64,000 nt of DNA from an uncultured Paracoccaceae bacterium (GTDB lineage Bacteria > Pseudomonadota > Alphaproteobacteria > Rhodobacterales > Rhodobacteraceae), in NCBI GenBank assembly GCA_947498645.1, contig CANMKS010000001.1:2704032-2768031 (forward strand), read 5' to 3'. The stretch's first letter is position 1, and each line of letters begins with the position of its first letter. This document shows, piece after piece, positions 24,596-32,805 of this stretch. The notes below the pieces were generated by a model. That model was not told where the DNA came from. It saw only the letters and a program-made list of their open reading frames with translations, and did no database searches. Both the position numbers and the translations under genes were made by a program.

Positions 24596-26251
24596 ATGAC
24601 AGATGCCACAGGCCCGATTGTTGCTGCGGATGGCCGCCCCCTCAAGGCAAGCCTCAGCCGCGCCCTGCGCCGCGAAAAACTGCGCGCATTCCTTTTGATC
24701 CTGCCGTTGCTGGCATTTGTTGTGATCTCTTTTATCGCACCCATTTTTGATATGCTGTTCCGCTCGGTGCAGGATGACATCACCTCGCGCACCCTGCCCC
24801 AAACCGTCGTGGCCTTGAACGATTGGGATTACACAGGCGACGCGCGCCCGTCCGAGCAGACTTACGAGGCGCTTTATTTCGATATGTTCATGGCGGCCGA
24901 GGCCAAAAAGCACACTGCCTTGGGCAGCCGCCTCAACTATGAAACCACAGGGATTTCATCGCTTTTCCGCCAAACGGGTCGCGGGTTGGATGACGTTGGT
25001 GAAGACGTGATCGAGGCCATGGAAGATGCCAGCGCCGCATTGGACGATAGCGCCTTTTGGGCCGGTCTGTTCCTGACCGATGATCGCAGCGCTGGTGACA
25101 AGGCTGCATCCGCGCGCGCCTGGGCGTCAACCGTTTCCGATCAGGCCCTTAGCCTGCCTGCGGACGTCTACCTTGCAAACGCTGCTGAAGCGGCACTGCC
25201 CAATGCAGCCCGCCAATATGCGGCATTCGCGATGTTCACCCATACGGTCGACGAAGACGTCCCCGCCGAAGAAGACCCTTGGGAGGCTGTCTGGATCGCA
25301 TTGGCGCAAGACCTTACAGCAGGCGAACTGGCCTATGACGGCCCGGAGGCGGCAGAACTGCGCGCCGTGCAGGCTGCTGTGGCCGGACCGATGGCTGATT
25401 TCACCTTTACCGATGCTTTCCTTGCACAGGATGACGATTGGGGCGAGGCAAGTGTCTGGGGCACGATCCAGACATTCTCATCCCCCTATACGGCAGGTTA
25501 TTTCCTGACGGCGATTGACCTTGAACTGACGCCCGATGGTGCGCAGGCCGTTGAGGACGATGTGGCCATCTACATCACCCTGTTCTGGCGCACGCTGTGG
25601 ATGTCGATGACGATCACATTCTCCTGCATCCTGCTTGGCTATCCCATTGCGTGGCTGATGGCGAACCTACCCGATCGCAGCGCGAACCTGATCATGATCC
25701 TTGTCCTGCTGCCCTTCTGGACATCACTGCTGGTGCGGACATCCGCCTGGAAAGTGCTGTTGCAACAACAAGGGGTTATCAATGATACGCTGGTCTGGAT
25801 CGGCCTTGTCGGCGACGGGTCACGACTGGCGCTGATCAACAACGCGACAGGCACGATCATTGCAATGACGCATATCCTGCTGCCCTTCATGATTCTGCCG
25901 CTCTATTCGGTGATGAAAGGCATCCCCCCCAGCTATCTGCGTGCTGCCAAATCACTTGGGGCCACCAATTGGACAGCCTTCTGGCGGGTCTATTTCCCGC
26001 AGTCAGTGCCGGGTATCGGCGCGGGGTCGATCCTCGTCTTTATCCTGTCGATTGGTTACTACATCACGCCCGAGATTGTCGGCGGCACCAAGGGTGTCTT
26101 TATCTCTAACCGAATTGCCTATCACATCTCCAGTTCCTTGAACTGGGGTCTGGCGGCGGCGCTGGGCACCATATTGCTGGTCGTGGTTCTCGCACTTTAT
26201 TGGGCGTATGACCGGATCGTCGGCATCGATAACGTCAAGTTGGGGGGCTAG
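24596..26251 (+). CDS. ABC transporter permease, PotB type, with a large insert after TM1
   Basis: Inner-membrane permease of the importer. TM1 is at ~31-53; the remaining segments begin at ~330 (LFWRTLWMSMTITFSCILLGYPIAWLM), with the EAA-like coupling loop YLRAAKSLGATNWTAFWRVYFP near 450. Typical PotB proteins are ~280-300 residues; this one is 551 because residues ~60-325 form a soluble, helical, acidic region between TM1 and TM2, expected to be periplasmic. The insert does not resemble a known domain. The second permease follows after 4 bp. Confidence 0.87.
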   Translation: MTDATGPIVAADGRPLKASLSRALRREKLRAFLLILPLLAFVVISFIAPIFDMLFRSVQDDITSRTLPQTVVALNDWDYTGDARPSEQTYEALYFDMFMAAEAKKHTALGSRLNYETTGISSLFRQTGRGLDDVGEDVIEAMEDASAALDDSAFWAGLFLTDDRSAGDKAASARAWASTVSDQALSLPADVYLANAAEAALPNAARQYAAFAMFTHTVDEDVPAEEDPWEAVWIALAQDLTAGELAYDGPEAAELRAVQAAVAGPMADFTFTDAFLAQDDDWGEASVWGTIQTFSSPYTAGYFLTAIDLELTPDGAQAVEDDVAIYITLFWRTLWMSMTITFSCILLGYPIAWLMANLPDRSANLIMILVLLPFWTSLLVRTSAWKVLLQQQGVINDTLVWIGLVGDGSRLALINNATGTIIAMTHILLPFMILPLYSVMKGIPPSYLRAAKSLGATNWTAFWRVYFPQSVPGIGAGSILVFILSIGYYITPEIVGGTKGVFISNRIAYHISSSLNWGLAAALGTILLVVVLALYWAYDRIVGIDNVKLGG

Positions 26252-26255
26252 GATC

Positions 26256-27263
26256 ATGGGATTGCCACCATATGCAACAACCGGTCAGCGGATCTGGTAC
26301 TACAGCTTTCGCGTGATCTGCGGATTGATCCTTTTCTTTCTGATCGCGCCGATCATCACGATCATCCCGCTCAGTTTCAACGCGCAGGACTTCTTTACCT
26401 TCACGCCAGAGATGCTGCGGCTTGATCCGGCGGGATATTCGCTCAAACACTACCGCGCATTCTTTGGCACCGAAGGGTCGCCCGGCACCGGGCTGATTGT
26501 GGGGGCGTTGCTTGGTCTTGCTGTGTTTGCCGCACTCTATTTCTGGCGCGGCTCCAGGAACGTGCTGCCAATCATCGTGGGTGCGGCGCTTGGTTTGGTT
26601 ATCGGCAAGATGTGGGGGATTGAGGGGACAGAGTGGATGACACCGCTCAAGAACTCACTCAAGATCGCGCCTGTTGCGACGCTTATTTCTGTGTCACTGG
26701 GCACGTTGGCGGCCATCGGGCTAAGTCAGGCGCATGTGCCATTTCGCAGGGCGATCATGGCAATCCTGATCTCGCCCATGATTGTGCCGCTGATTATCTC
26801 TGCGGCAGGCATGTATTTCTTTTATTCGCGGATCGGATTGCAAGGCACCTATTGGGGCGTTGTGCTCTCGCACGCGGCCTTGGGCGTGCCTTTTGTAATT
26901 ATCACCGTGACGGCAACGCTGGTGGGCTTTGACAAGTCACTGACGCGCGCGGCGGCCAATCTGGGCGCAAACCCGGTGACCACCTTCTTTCGGGTGCAAA
27001 TGCCGCTGATCCTGCCGGGCGTGATTTCTGGCGGACTTTTCGCCTTTATCACCTCTTTTGATGAGGTTGTTGTTGTGCTCTTTGTCGGCTCGGTCGGCCA
27101 GCAAACCCTGCCTTGGCAGATGTTCACCGGCCTGCGCGAACAGATCAGCCCAACCATTCTGGCAGCGGCGACCGTGCTGATCTCTATCTCGGTTGTGCTC
27201 TTGGTCACGCTGGAGTTGCTGCGACGCCGGTCCGAGCGTTTGCGGGGCATGACCCCCGGCTAA
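26256..27263 (+). CDS. ABC transporter permease, PotC type
   Basis: 335 residues from ATG 26256. After TM1 (~15-38, ICGLILFFLIAPIITIIPLS) there is an additional hydrophobic pair (~82-118, TGLIVGALLGLAVFAALYFW and NVLPIIVGAALGLVIG) not usual in PotC, then the normal core with ALAR-type loop LTRAAANLGANPVTTFFRVQMPLI as the ATPase contact. Closes the importer unit with PotA-, PotD- and PotB-like partners. Both permeases thus depart from standard size in the region after TM1. Confidence 0.87.
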   Translation: MGLPPYATTGQRIWYYSFRVICGLILFFLIAPIITIIPLSFNAQDFFTFTPEMLRLDPAGYSLKHYRAFFGTEGSPGTGLIVGALLGLAVFAALYFWRGSRNVLPIIVGAALGLVIGKMWGIEGTEWMTPLKNSLKIAPVATLISVSLGTLAAIGLSQAHVPFRRAIMAILISPMIVPLIISAAGMYFFYSRIGLQGTYWGVVLSHAALGVPFVIITVTATLVGFDKSLTRAAANLGANPVTTFFRVQMPLILPGVISGGLFAFITSFDEVVVVLFVGSVGQQTLPWQMFTGLREQISPTILAAATVLISISVVLLVTLELLRRRSERLRGMTPG

Positions 27264-27463
27264 ACCTGCCCAATATTTGTCTTGATCTGTGCCCCGGTTC
27301 TTTTAGAACATGGGGCACAGGACAGGCGATGGCGTCGCCAGCATATGACATGCACCTCCTGACATCATCTTCCTGAACGCCGGGACTTTTCTTTGCCGCT
27401 TTCGCGGTTCTGAGGAGCCTTACGCCTCAGACCGATGCGGCTTCGGACCAAAGGAGCCATTCG
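27264..27463 (+). promoter_or_regulatory. Structured 200-nt region between the importer and creatinase genes
   Basis: Several inverted repeats occur in series: CTGTGCCCC paired with GGGGCACAG, enclosing GTTCT/AGAAC (27283-27318 area); GGCGA-N5-TCGCC; CCGC-TTTC-GCGG (27393-27405 area); and TCTGAGG-N9-CCTCAGA (27410-27432 area) shortly before the AAAGGAG ribosome site of creatinase. The first could end the importer transcript although it lacks a T-tract. The last two could be an RNA leader controlling creatinase. No match to a riboswitch class I know was found. Confidence 0.45.
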
Positions 27464-28666
27464 ATGGATCGTCCAGAGTTTTACCGCTTTCATCAGGGGC
27501 AAAAGACCCTGCCCTTCGCAAATGCCGAATACGAGGCGCGCCTTGCCAAGCTGCGCGCGCATATGGCCGCTGAGGGGATCGACGCTTGCGTTTTCACGTC
27601 GATGCATTGCGTCGCCTACTACAGCGGCTTCTTGTACTGCTCATTCGGCAGACCCTATGCGCTTGTGGTCACCACATCCGAGAATGTCACCTTCAGCGCG
27701 GGCATTGATGCCGCACAGCCGTGGCGGCGCTGCTATGGCGACAACATCACATATACCGACTGGGCGCGGAACAACTACTGGCGGGCCATCCGTTCTGTTA
27801 CTGGCACGGGCAAGACCATCGGCTATGAAGGTGATCACCTGACATTGGCGCAAAAGGCGCTGCTGGACGACTTCCTGTCGCCCAAGGCGACCATTGATGT
27901 GGCCCCGGCATCCATGCGCCAACGGATGCATAAATCAGCCGCGGAGATTGATCTGATCAAGGCAGGCGCGCAGGTGGCCGATGTCGGCGGTTATGCCGTC
28001 AAGGACGCAATCAAGGCCGGTACGCGCGAGATTGACGTGGCCATGGCAGGCCGTGACGCGATGGAGCTGGAGATTGCCAAGCGTTTCCCAGATGCCGAAT
28101 ATCGTGACACCTGGGTCTGGTTCCAGTCCGGCATCAACACAGATGGCGCCCACAACCCTGTCACCGCGCGCAAGCTGGAGGTCGGGGATATTCTCAGCCT
28201 TAACACTTTCCCGATGATCAGTGGCTATTACACAGCGCTGGAGCGCACCTTGTTTGTGGAAACGGTAGCCCCTGACAGCCTCAATATCTGGAAGGCCAAT
28301 GTCGCAGCACATGAATACGGGATGAGCCTGCTGCAACCCGGTGCAAGCTGTGCGGAGGTGACCGAAAAAATCAACACCTTCTTCGCCGAGCGTGACCTGC
28401 TGCAATACCGGACCTTCGGCTATGGCCACTCTTTTGGTGTGCTGTCGCATTACTATGGCCGTGAAGCGGGGCTGGAACTGCGCGAAGACATCGACACGGT
28501 ACTTGAGCCGGGCATGGTCATCTCGATGGAGCCGATGCTGACGATCCCAGAGGGTACACCCGGTGCGGGTGGCTACCGCGAGCATGACATTCTGGTCATC
28601 ACTGATGATGGGAATGAAAACATCACGGGCTATCCCTATGGGCCGGACTTCAACGTGGTTGGCTAG
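27464..28666 (+). CDS. Creatinase (creatine amidinohydrolase)
   Basis: Hydrolyses creatine to sarcosine and urea, in the cytoplasm. The 400-residue product aligns with Pseudomonas creatinase throughout as I remember it: DFLYCSFGRPYALVV-like block (GFLYCSFGRPYALVV), WFQSGINTDGAHNPVT with catalytic His at 230 (232 in the P. putida enzyme), FPMI-GYYTALERTLF and RTFGYGHSFGVLSHYYGRE. It has the M24 pita-bread fold but without the metal ligands, as expected for creatinase. AAAGGAG ribosome site. The importer immediately upstream is a candidate creatine transporter, and the GcvT-type dehydrogenase at 3067 could be a sarcosine-using enzyme; both links are inference. Confidence 0.93.
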   Translation: MDRPEFYRFHQGQKTLPFANAEYEARLAKLRAHMAAEGIDACVFTSMHCVAYYSGFLYCSFGRPYALVVTTSENVTFSAGIDAAQPWRRCYGDNITYTDWARNNYWRAIRSVTGTGKTIGYEGDHLTLAQKALLDDFLSPKATIDVAPASMRQRMHKSAAEIDLIKAGAQVADVGGYAVKDAIKAGTREIDVAMAGRDAMELEIAKRFPDAEYRDTWVWFQSGINTDGAHNPVTARKLEVGDILSLNTFPMISGYYTALERTLFVETVAPDSLNIWKANVAAHEYGMSLLQPGASCAEVTEKINTFFAERDLLQYRTFGYGHSFGVLSHYYGREAGLELREDIDTVLEPGMVISMEPMLTIPEGTPGAGGYREHDILVITDDGNENITGYPYGPDFNVVG

Positions 28667-28677
28667 CAAAATTTAGG

Positions 28678-28697
28678 CGCAGCACACCCATGCTGCG
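28678..28697. terminator. Inverted repeat between creatinase and the DUF1127 gene, possible terminator
   Basis: CGCAGCA-CACCCA-TGCTGCG, a perfect 7-bp stem with a 6-nt loop, 11 bp after the creatinase stop and between convergent genes. On the minus strand it is followed by CCTAAATTTT, so it may serve the DUF1127 transcript better than the creatinase one. Confidence 0.4.
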
Positions 28698-28728
28698 GCT
28701 GATCAAACCCCTTGAGGGGGGGGACGCC

Positions 28729-28881
28729 TCATTCCTTCCAATCCTGCAACAACCTGCGCAACTCGTGCCGCGTCACCCCGATGTCCCTTAGCCACCGGTC
28801 GTCTTTGCGCAACAGCATCCAGCCTGTCGCGCGCCGTTGATCATGCAGGGTCTTCCAGTTCTTCAATAATTTCCAAATCAT
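28729..28881 (-). CDS. Small DUF1127-type protein (50 aa)
   Basis: A minus-strand frame from ATG 28881 to TGA 28729-28731 encodes MIWKLLKNWKTLHDQRRATG, then DDRWLRDIGVTRHELRRLLQ. The arginine-rich R-x-L-x-D-I-G-[VL]-x-R-x-[ED]-L core is the DUF1127 signature; family members in alphaproteobacteria bind RNA or influence small-molecule homeostasis. A GGAGGG ribosome site precedes the ATG. Divergent from the LysR gene at 28988. Confidence 0.75.
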   Translation of the reverse strand: MIWKLLKNWKTLHDQRRATGWMLLRKDDRWLRDIGVTRHELRRLLQDWKE

Positions 28882-28925
28882 CTCTGCCCTCCAGTCCAAT
28901 ACTGGCAGCAGGATTCACCGTATTG

Positions 28926-28954
28926 TTGACATCAATCAAACAAATAGTAATGAT
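28926..28954 (+). promoter_or_regulatory. Promoter for the LysR gene at 28988
   Basis: Consensus -35 TTGACA (28926-28931), exactly 17 bp, then AATGAT (28949-28954). The LysR start codon follows 34 bp later. A dyad CCAGT-N5-ACTGG just upstream (about 28901-28915) could be a regulator site between this gene and the divergent DUF1127 gene. Confidence 0.5.
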
Positions 28955-28987
28955 GCATGACATCTGTCTTGCGAATGGATAAATGAC

Positions 28988-29872
28988 ATGCGGCCACCTC
29001 TTGATAGCGACCTGATGCGCAGCTTTCTGGCAGTTGTTGACGCAGGTTCCGTGACCCGCGCGGCGGATCAGATCGGCCGGACGCAATCGGCGGTGTCCAT
29101 GCAAATCCGCAAACTCGAAGAAAGCCTTGGTCAGGGTATCTTTGTGCGCGAACCGCGCGGTGTCAGCCTGACCGACCGCGGCAGGCAACTGCTGCCCTAT
29201 GCCCGCCGTGTCGTCGGACTACTGGACGAAACGGCAACAGCACTCCGTGAAAAGCCTTTGTCAGGGCCGGTGCGCGTCGGGATTCCTGATGAGTATGTGC
29301 AAAGCATCTTACCCTCTGTTCTGGCCTCCTTTTCGCAACGGCACCCGGACACCCAGGTGACCGCGCGCTGCGACTTTAGCGCGCCACAACTGGCCGCGCT
29401 GAAGGCTGATAAGATTGATCTTGCCGTGGTCTATGAAGGCTACAGCGAGGATGAGGTCGAGGTGCTGGCGGTTGATCCCACTGTCTGGGTCACCTCCATC
29501 TCTCATGCGCAGCATTTGCAGCGCCCCTTGCCCATATCGATCTATTTCAGCTCTGACTGGTGCCGCGACTATGCCCTTCATTCGTTAGAGCAGATCGGAA
29601 TGGACTATTACCCCGCCTTCGAATGCGACACATCAGCCAGCATGCGCAGCGCGGTTATCAATGGCATCGCCGTTGCACCCCTGGCCCGCAGTTCCATCCC
29701 GGCTGGGTGCCGGGAATTGACGGCTGAGGACGGCTTTATCACAATTGATAATGCCCGCGTCGTGTTGCACCGCAATCCCGGCGGCACGTCCCCCGCGATT
29801 GAAGCGATGGTTACCACCCTGCGCGACGCCTTCTGCCCAATTGCCGATCACAGACAGGACATGCAGTCATAG
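28988..29872 (+). CDS. LysR family transcriptional regulator
   Basis: 294 residues. N-terminal winged HTH (LMRSFLAVVDAGSVTRAADQ, then SAVSMQIRKLEESLGQGIFVR) and a C-terminal periplasmic-binding-like effector domain starting near residue 90 (PVRVGIPDEYVQSILP). No operon partner: creatinase ends upstream with a DUF1127 gene between, and a second LysR gene converges from the right with a 27-bp gap. Target unknown; the creatinase leader is one candidate. Confidence 0.88.
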   Translation: MRPPLDSDLMRSFLAVVDAGSVTRAADQIGRTQSAVSMQIRKLEESLGQGIFVREPRGVSLTDRGRQLLPYARRVVGLLDETATALREKPLSGPVRVGIPDEYVQSILPSVLASFSQRHPDTQVTARCDFSAPQLAALKADKIDLAVVYEGYSEDEVEVLAVDPTVWVTSISHAQHLQRPLPISIYFSSDWCRDYALHSLEQIGMDYYPAFECDTSASMRSAVINGIAVAPLARSSIPAGCRELTAEDGFITIDNARVVLHRNPGGTSPAIEAMVTTLRDAFCPIADHRQDMQS

Positions 29873-29899
29873 CGCCTTAAGCTAACATGCGTCCGGCGC

Positions 29900-30742
29900 T
29901 TACGCTGACGGCAGAAACTGCGCCAAAGCATCGTCAAACCACGACCACCCGTCTAACCTGCCCTTGTCAAACATCACATAGATCGCGCGGTCAAACTGTG
30001 GAGCGTCTGTCAGGTGAAACAAATCACCAGCGGCAAGCGCTTGGTCCGCCACACGCGCAGGCAGATAGGCGCTGCCCCCATAGCGCAGCAGATGGTCCAA
30101 CCCGATTGCGGCGTTGCCGATACTGACGCGCGCCGTGCCTGCATCGGCAAACGCAAGGGTGTGGTCCCTCTCAAACCGTTCGCCGGCCTCGACAAACACA
30201 TAGTCAGGATCAAAGCGGATCGGACCATCGGCTGAGGTCGACACCAGCAACAATTGATCCGGCTGCAACGCAATCTGCCCGTGTTGCGGCGATTGTGCCG
30301 GGCGATAGGTAAAGGCCAGATCGGACTTGCCTTCATCCAGCCAACGCATGACCTCTGACTGGTTACCGAGCCAGATGGACAGGTGAATCTCTGGACAAAG
30401 TTCCATCAACCGCTGCACGAAATGCTCGCCCAAGCCGCCCCAAAGATCATATTCGCAGGCAAGATTGCAGAAACCAGCGGTGCTCTGAGCCAACGCAACG
30501 TCCTGGCGGGCCTGCCGCCACAGGCTGCTGATGGAATTGGCGTAGCGGCGCAGCTTGACCCCTGCCGCAGTCAGCGTGGCGCCGGATTTGTTGCGGATCA
30601 GCAGGGTTTGACCCAGCTCATCCTCCAGCGATTTCAACCGGGCCGTGACGGTGGATTGGGTGACGTTCAATATCTCTGAGGCGCGCACAAGGCTGCCGGT
30701 TTCAATGATCGTCAGAAAGGTACTGAGTTCTTGCAGGTTCAT
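29900..30742 (-). CDS. LysR family regulator divergent from the flavin-monooxygenase operon
   Basis: 280 residues from ATG 30742 (MNLQELSTFLTIIETGSLVR), the normal LysR N-terminus; an upstream ATG at 30865 would run into the divergent operon. HTH at ~18-38 (ASEILNVTQSTVTARLKSLE) and an effector domain from ~90. The 98-bp gap to the flavin reductase gene is very AT-rich, typical of a LysR-controlled divergent promoter, so it is the probable regulator of the 30841-37239 operon. Confidence 0.88.
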   Translation of the reverse strand: MNLQELSTFLTIIETGSLVRASEILNVTQSTVTARLKSLEDELGQTLLIRNKSGATLTAAGVKLRRYANSISSLWRQARQDVALAQSTAGFCNLACEYDLWGGLGEHFVQRLMELCPEIHLSIWLGNQSEVMRWLDEGKSDLAFTYRPAQSPQHGQIALQPDQLLLVSTSADGPIRFDPDYVFVEAGERFERDHTLAFADAGTARVSIGNAAIGLDHLLRYGGSAYLPARVADQALAAGDLFHLTDAPQFDRAIYVMFDKGRLDGWSWFDDALAQFLPSA

Positions 30743-30840
30743 TTCTTTAAATTCGAGTAAACCGCATTTAATGTCCATTATTATTTGATTTGTTGGTTTC
30801 ATTTCTTGGCGTATCGTAACAACAAGAAAAGAGGCCCAAC

Positions 30841-31332
30841 ATGGAATCCATTGACCGTGAAACATTCATTGCCGCGATGCGCCGGGTTGCCAGCAGCGTG
30901 AGCGTTGTCACAACCGATGGCCCTGCGGGACGTCACGGAACCACGGTTTCTGCCTTCTGCTCTGTCTCCGCTGATCCGCCCACGGTGCTGGTGTGCCTGC
31001 ATGGCGGGTCGCGGATTGCCGCGCTTGTGGGCGACAATGGTATCTTTCGGGTGAACATCCTGCCCGCGGAAGCCGCAGAGATCGCTGACCGCTTTGCTGG
31101 CAAGGATGATGCCGACGTCACGGACCGGTTTGACGGGATCGCAGCCTCGGGCGATGTCCCCGAGATTACCGGGGCCACGTCGCTGAAATGCACGGTCACG
31201 CAAACGGTGACCGAGGGCAGCCATCTGATCTGCTTTGGCCGGGTGACGGATGTGACCTTGGGCCAGGACATCCCGCTGACCTATTTGGCAGGCCAATACT
31301 GCCCCACACCCAGATTGGACGTGCCACAATGA
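30841..31332 (+). CDS. NAD(P)H:flavin reductase, HpaC/RutF-like
   Basis: 163 residues of the flavin reductase-like domain: FIAAMRRVASSVSVVTT at the N-terminus, TVSAFCSVSADPPTVLVCLH and FRVNILPAEAAEIADRFAGK are the family's flavin-contact blocks. It supplies reduced FMN or FAD to a partner oxygenase, evidently the LLM-type monooxygenase three genes down. First gene of the operon. Its stop overlaps the ALDH start as ATGA. Confidence 0.88.
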   Translation: MESIDRETFIAAMRRVASSVSVVTTDGPAGRHGTTVSAFCSVSADPPTVLVCLHGGSRIAALVGDNGIFRVNILPAEAAEIADRFAGKDDADVTDRFDGIAASGDVPEITGATSLKCTVTQTVTEGSHLICFGRVTDVTLGQDIPLTYLAGQYCPTPRLDVPQ

Positions 31333-32801
31333 GTACCGAAACCTATCAAATGCTGATTGACGGGGCCTGGGTTGATGCCGCCGATGGTGGAAGGTTTGAC
31401 AGCGTCAATCCTGCAACGAACAAGGTATGGGCGACCGTCCCCGAAGCCACAGCCACAGATGTGGATCGCGCAGTGAAAGCGGCCGACGCCGCCTTGGACG
31501 GGCCGTGGGGCCAGATGACGCCTACCGCGCGGGGCAAATGCCTGCGTGCCTTGGGTGATCTGCTGGCCGCAAACTCTGAAGCGATTGGCCGGATCGAGAC
31601 AACCGACACTGGCAAGATGTTCAAGGAAACCGCATGGCAGGCCACATACATCGCCGAGTATCTGCATTTCTATGCCGGGGCCGCCGACAAAATCCACGGT
31701 GAGACCCTGCCAATCGACAAGCCCGACATGTTTGTCTTTACCGACCGCGAACCGGTTGGCGTTGTTGCCGCCGTGATTCCGTGGAACAGCCAGATGTTCC
31801 TGAGCGCCGTCAAGATCGGCCCGGCTTTGGCCGCAGGCAACACGATTGTACTGAAGGCCTCTGAACATGCCTCTGCCCCGCTGCTGGAATTTGGCAAACT
31901 GATCGCTGATGCGGGCATCCCGGACGGCGTTGTGAATATCGTCACCGGACATGCAGACCCTTGCGGTAAGACACTGACAACCCATCCACTGGTGGCCAAG
32001 ATCGCATTTACCGGCGGTCCGGCGACGGCGCGGCATATCGTGCGCAACTCAGCCGAGAACTTTGCCGAAGTTTCACTGGAATTAGGCGGCAAGTCCCCCT
32101 TCATCGTCTTTGATGACGCGGATCTGGACAGTGCGGTCAATGGATCAGTCGCAGGAATTTTCGCGGCCACCGGGCAAAGCTGCGTGGCGGGATCGCGGCT
32201 TTACCTGCACGACGACATCGCCGATGCGTTTTTGGAAAAGATGGTCGCGATTGCCAAAAACATCCGCATTGGCGACCCGCAAGCGGATGAGACCGAAATG
32301 GGGCCGCTTTGCACCCAAGGCCAACTGGATCATATCGCACAGCAGGTCGCACGCGCGCGCGAGGAAGGCGGCGAGGTGCTTTGCGGTGGTGGGCGCCCTG
32401 CCCTTGGTGGACTGTATTATGAGCCCACAATCATCACCTGCCCGCGTCAGGACATGACGATTGTCGATACCGAACTGTTTGGCCCCGTTCTGGCCGTTCA
32501 GCGTTTCCGCACCGAAGATGAGGTCGTGGCCATGGCCAATGACAGCAAACACGGGCTGGCGGCAGGTATCTTTACCCGCGACAGCGCGCGCTCGGTGCGA
32601 ATGTCCAAGCGGGTCAAGGCCGGGATCATCTGGGTCAACACCTACCGCGCCATCAGCCCTGTTGCAGCCTTCGGCGGTATGAAATCCAGCGGCTATGGGC
32701 GCGAGGCCGGGATGCAGGCCGTTTATGACTACACCCGCCCCAAAACCGTCTGGATGAACCTGTCCGACGATCCTATCGCGAACCCTTTCAAGCCGAGGTA
32801 A
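31329..32801 (+). CDS. Aldehyde dehydrogenase (NAD(P)-dependent)
   Basis: 490 residues from ATG 31329. Family motifs include AAVIPWNSQM, AAGNTIVLKASEHAS, FTGGPATARH, catalytic Glu in LELGGKSPF, catalytic Cys in ATGQSCVAGSR and the C-terminal ELFGPV and FGGMKSSGYGRE. Begins inside the stop codon of the flavin reductase and is followed 4 bp later by the LLM gene. Likely oxidises an aldehyde released by the flavin monooxygenase. Substrate not resolved. Confidence 0.9.
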   Translation: MSTETYQMLIDGAWVDAADGGRFDSVNPATNKVWATVPEATATDVDRAVKAADAALDGPWGQMTPTARGKCLRALGDLLAANSEAIGRIETTDTGKMFKETAWQATYIAEYLHFYAGAADKIHGETLPIDKPDMFVFTDREPVGVVAAVIPWNSQMFLSAVKIGPALAAGNTIVLKASEHASAPLLEFGKLIADAGIPDGVVNIVTGHADPCGKTLTTHPLVAKIAFTGGPATARHIVRNSAENFAEVSLELGGKSPFIVFDDADLDSAVNGSVAGIFAATGQSCVAGSRLYLHDDIADAFLEKMVAIAKNIRIGDPQADETEMGPLCTQGQLDHIAQQVARAREEGGEVLCGGGRPALGGLYYEPTIITCPRQDMTIVDTELFGPVLAVQRFRTEDEVVAMANDSKHGLAAGIFTRDSARSVRMSKRVKAGIIWVNTYRAISPVAAFGGMKSSGYGREAGMQAVYDYTRPKTVWMNLSDDPIANPFKPR

Positions 32802-32805
32802 CCCC

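Noticed and set aside
27264-27463. Glycine or guanidine riboswitch before creatinase
   Set aside because: Hairpins are present, but I could not match the conserved cores of the glycine, guanidine-I, -II or -III classes by eye.
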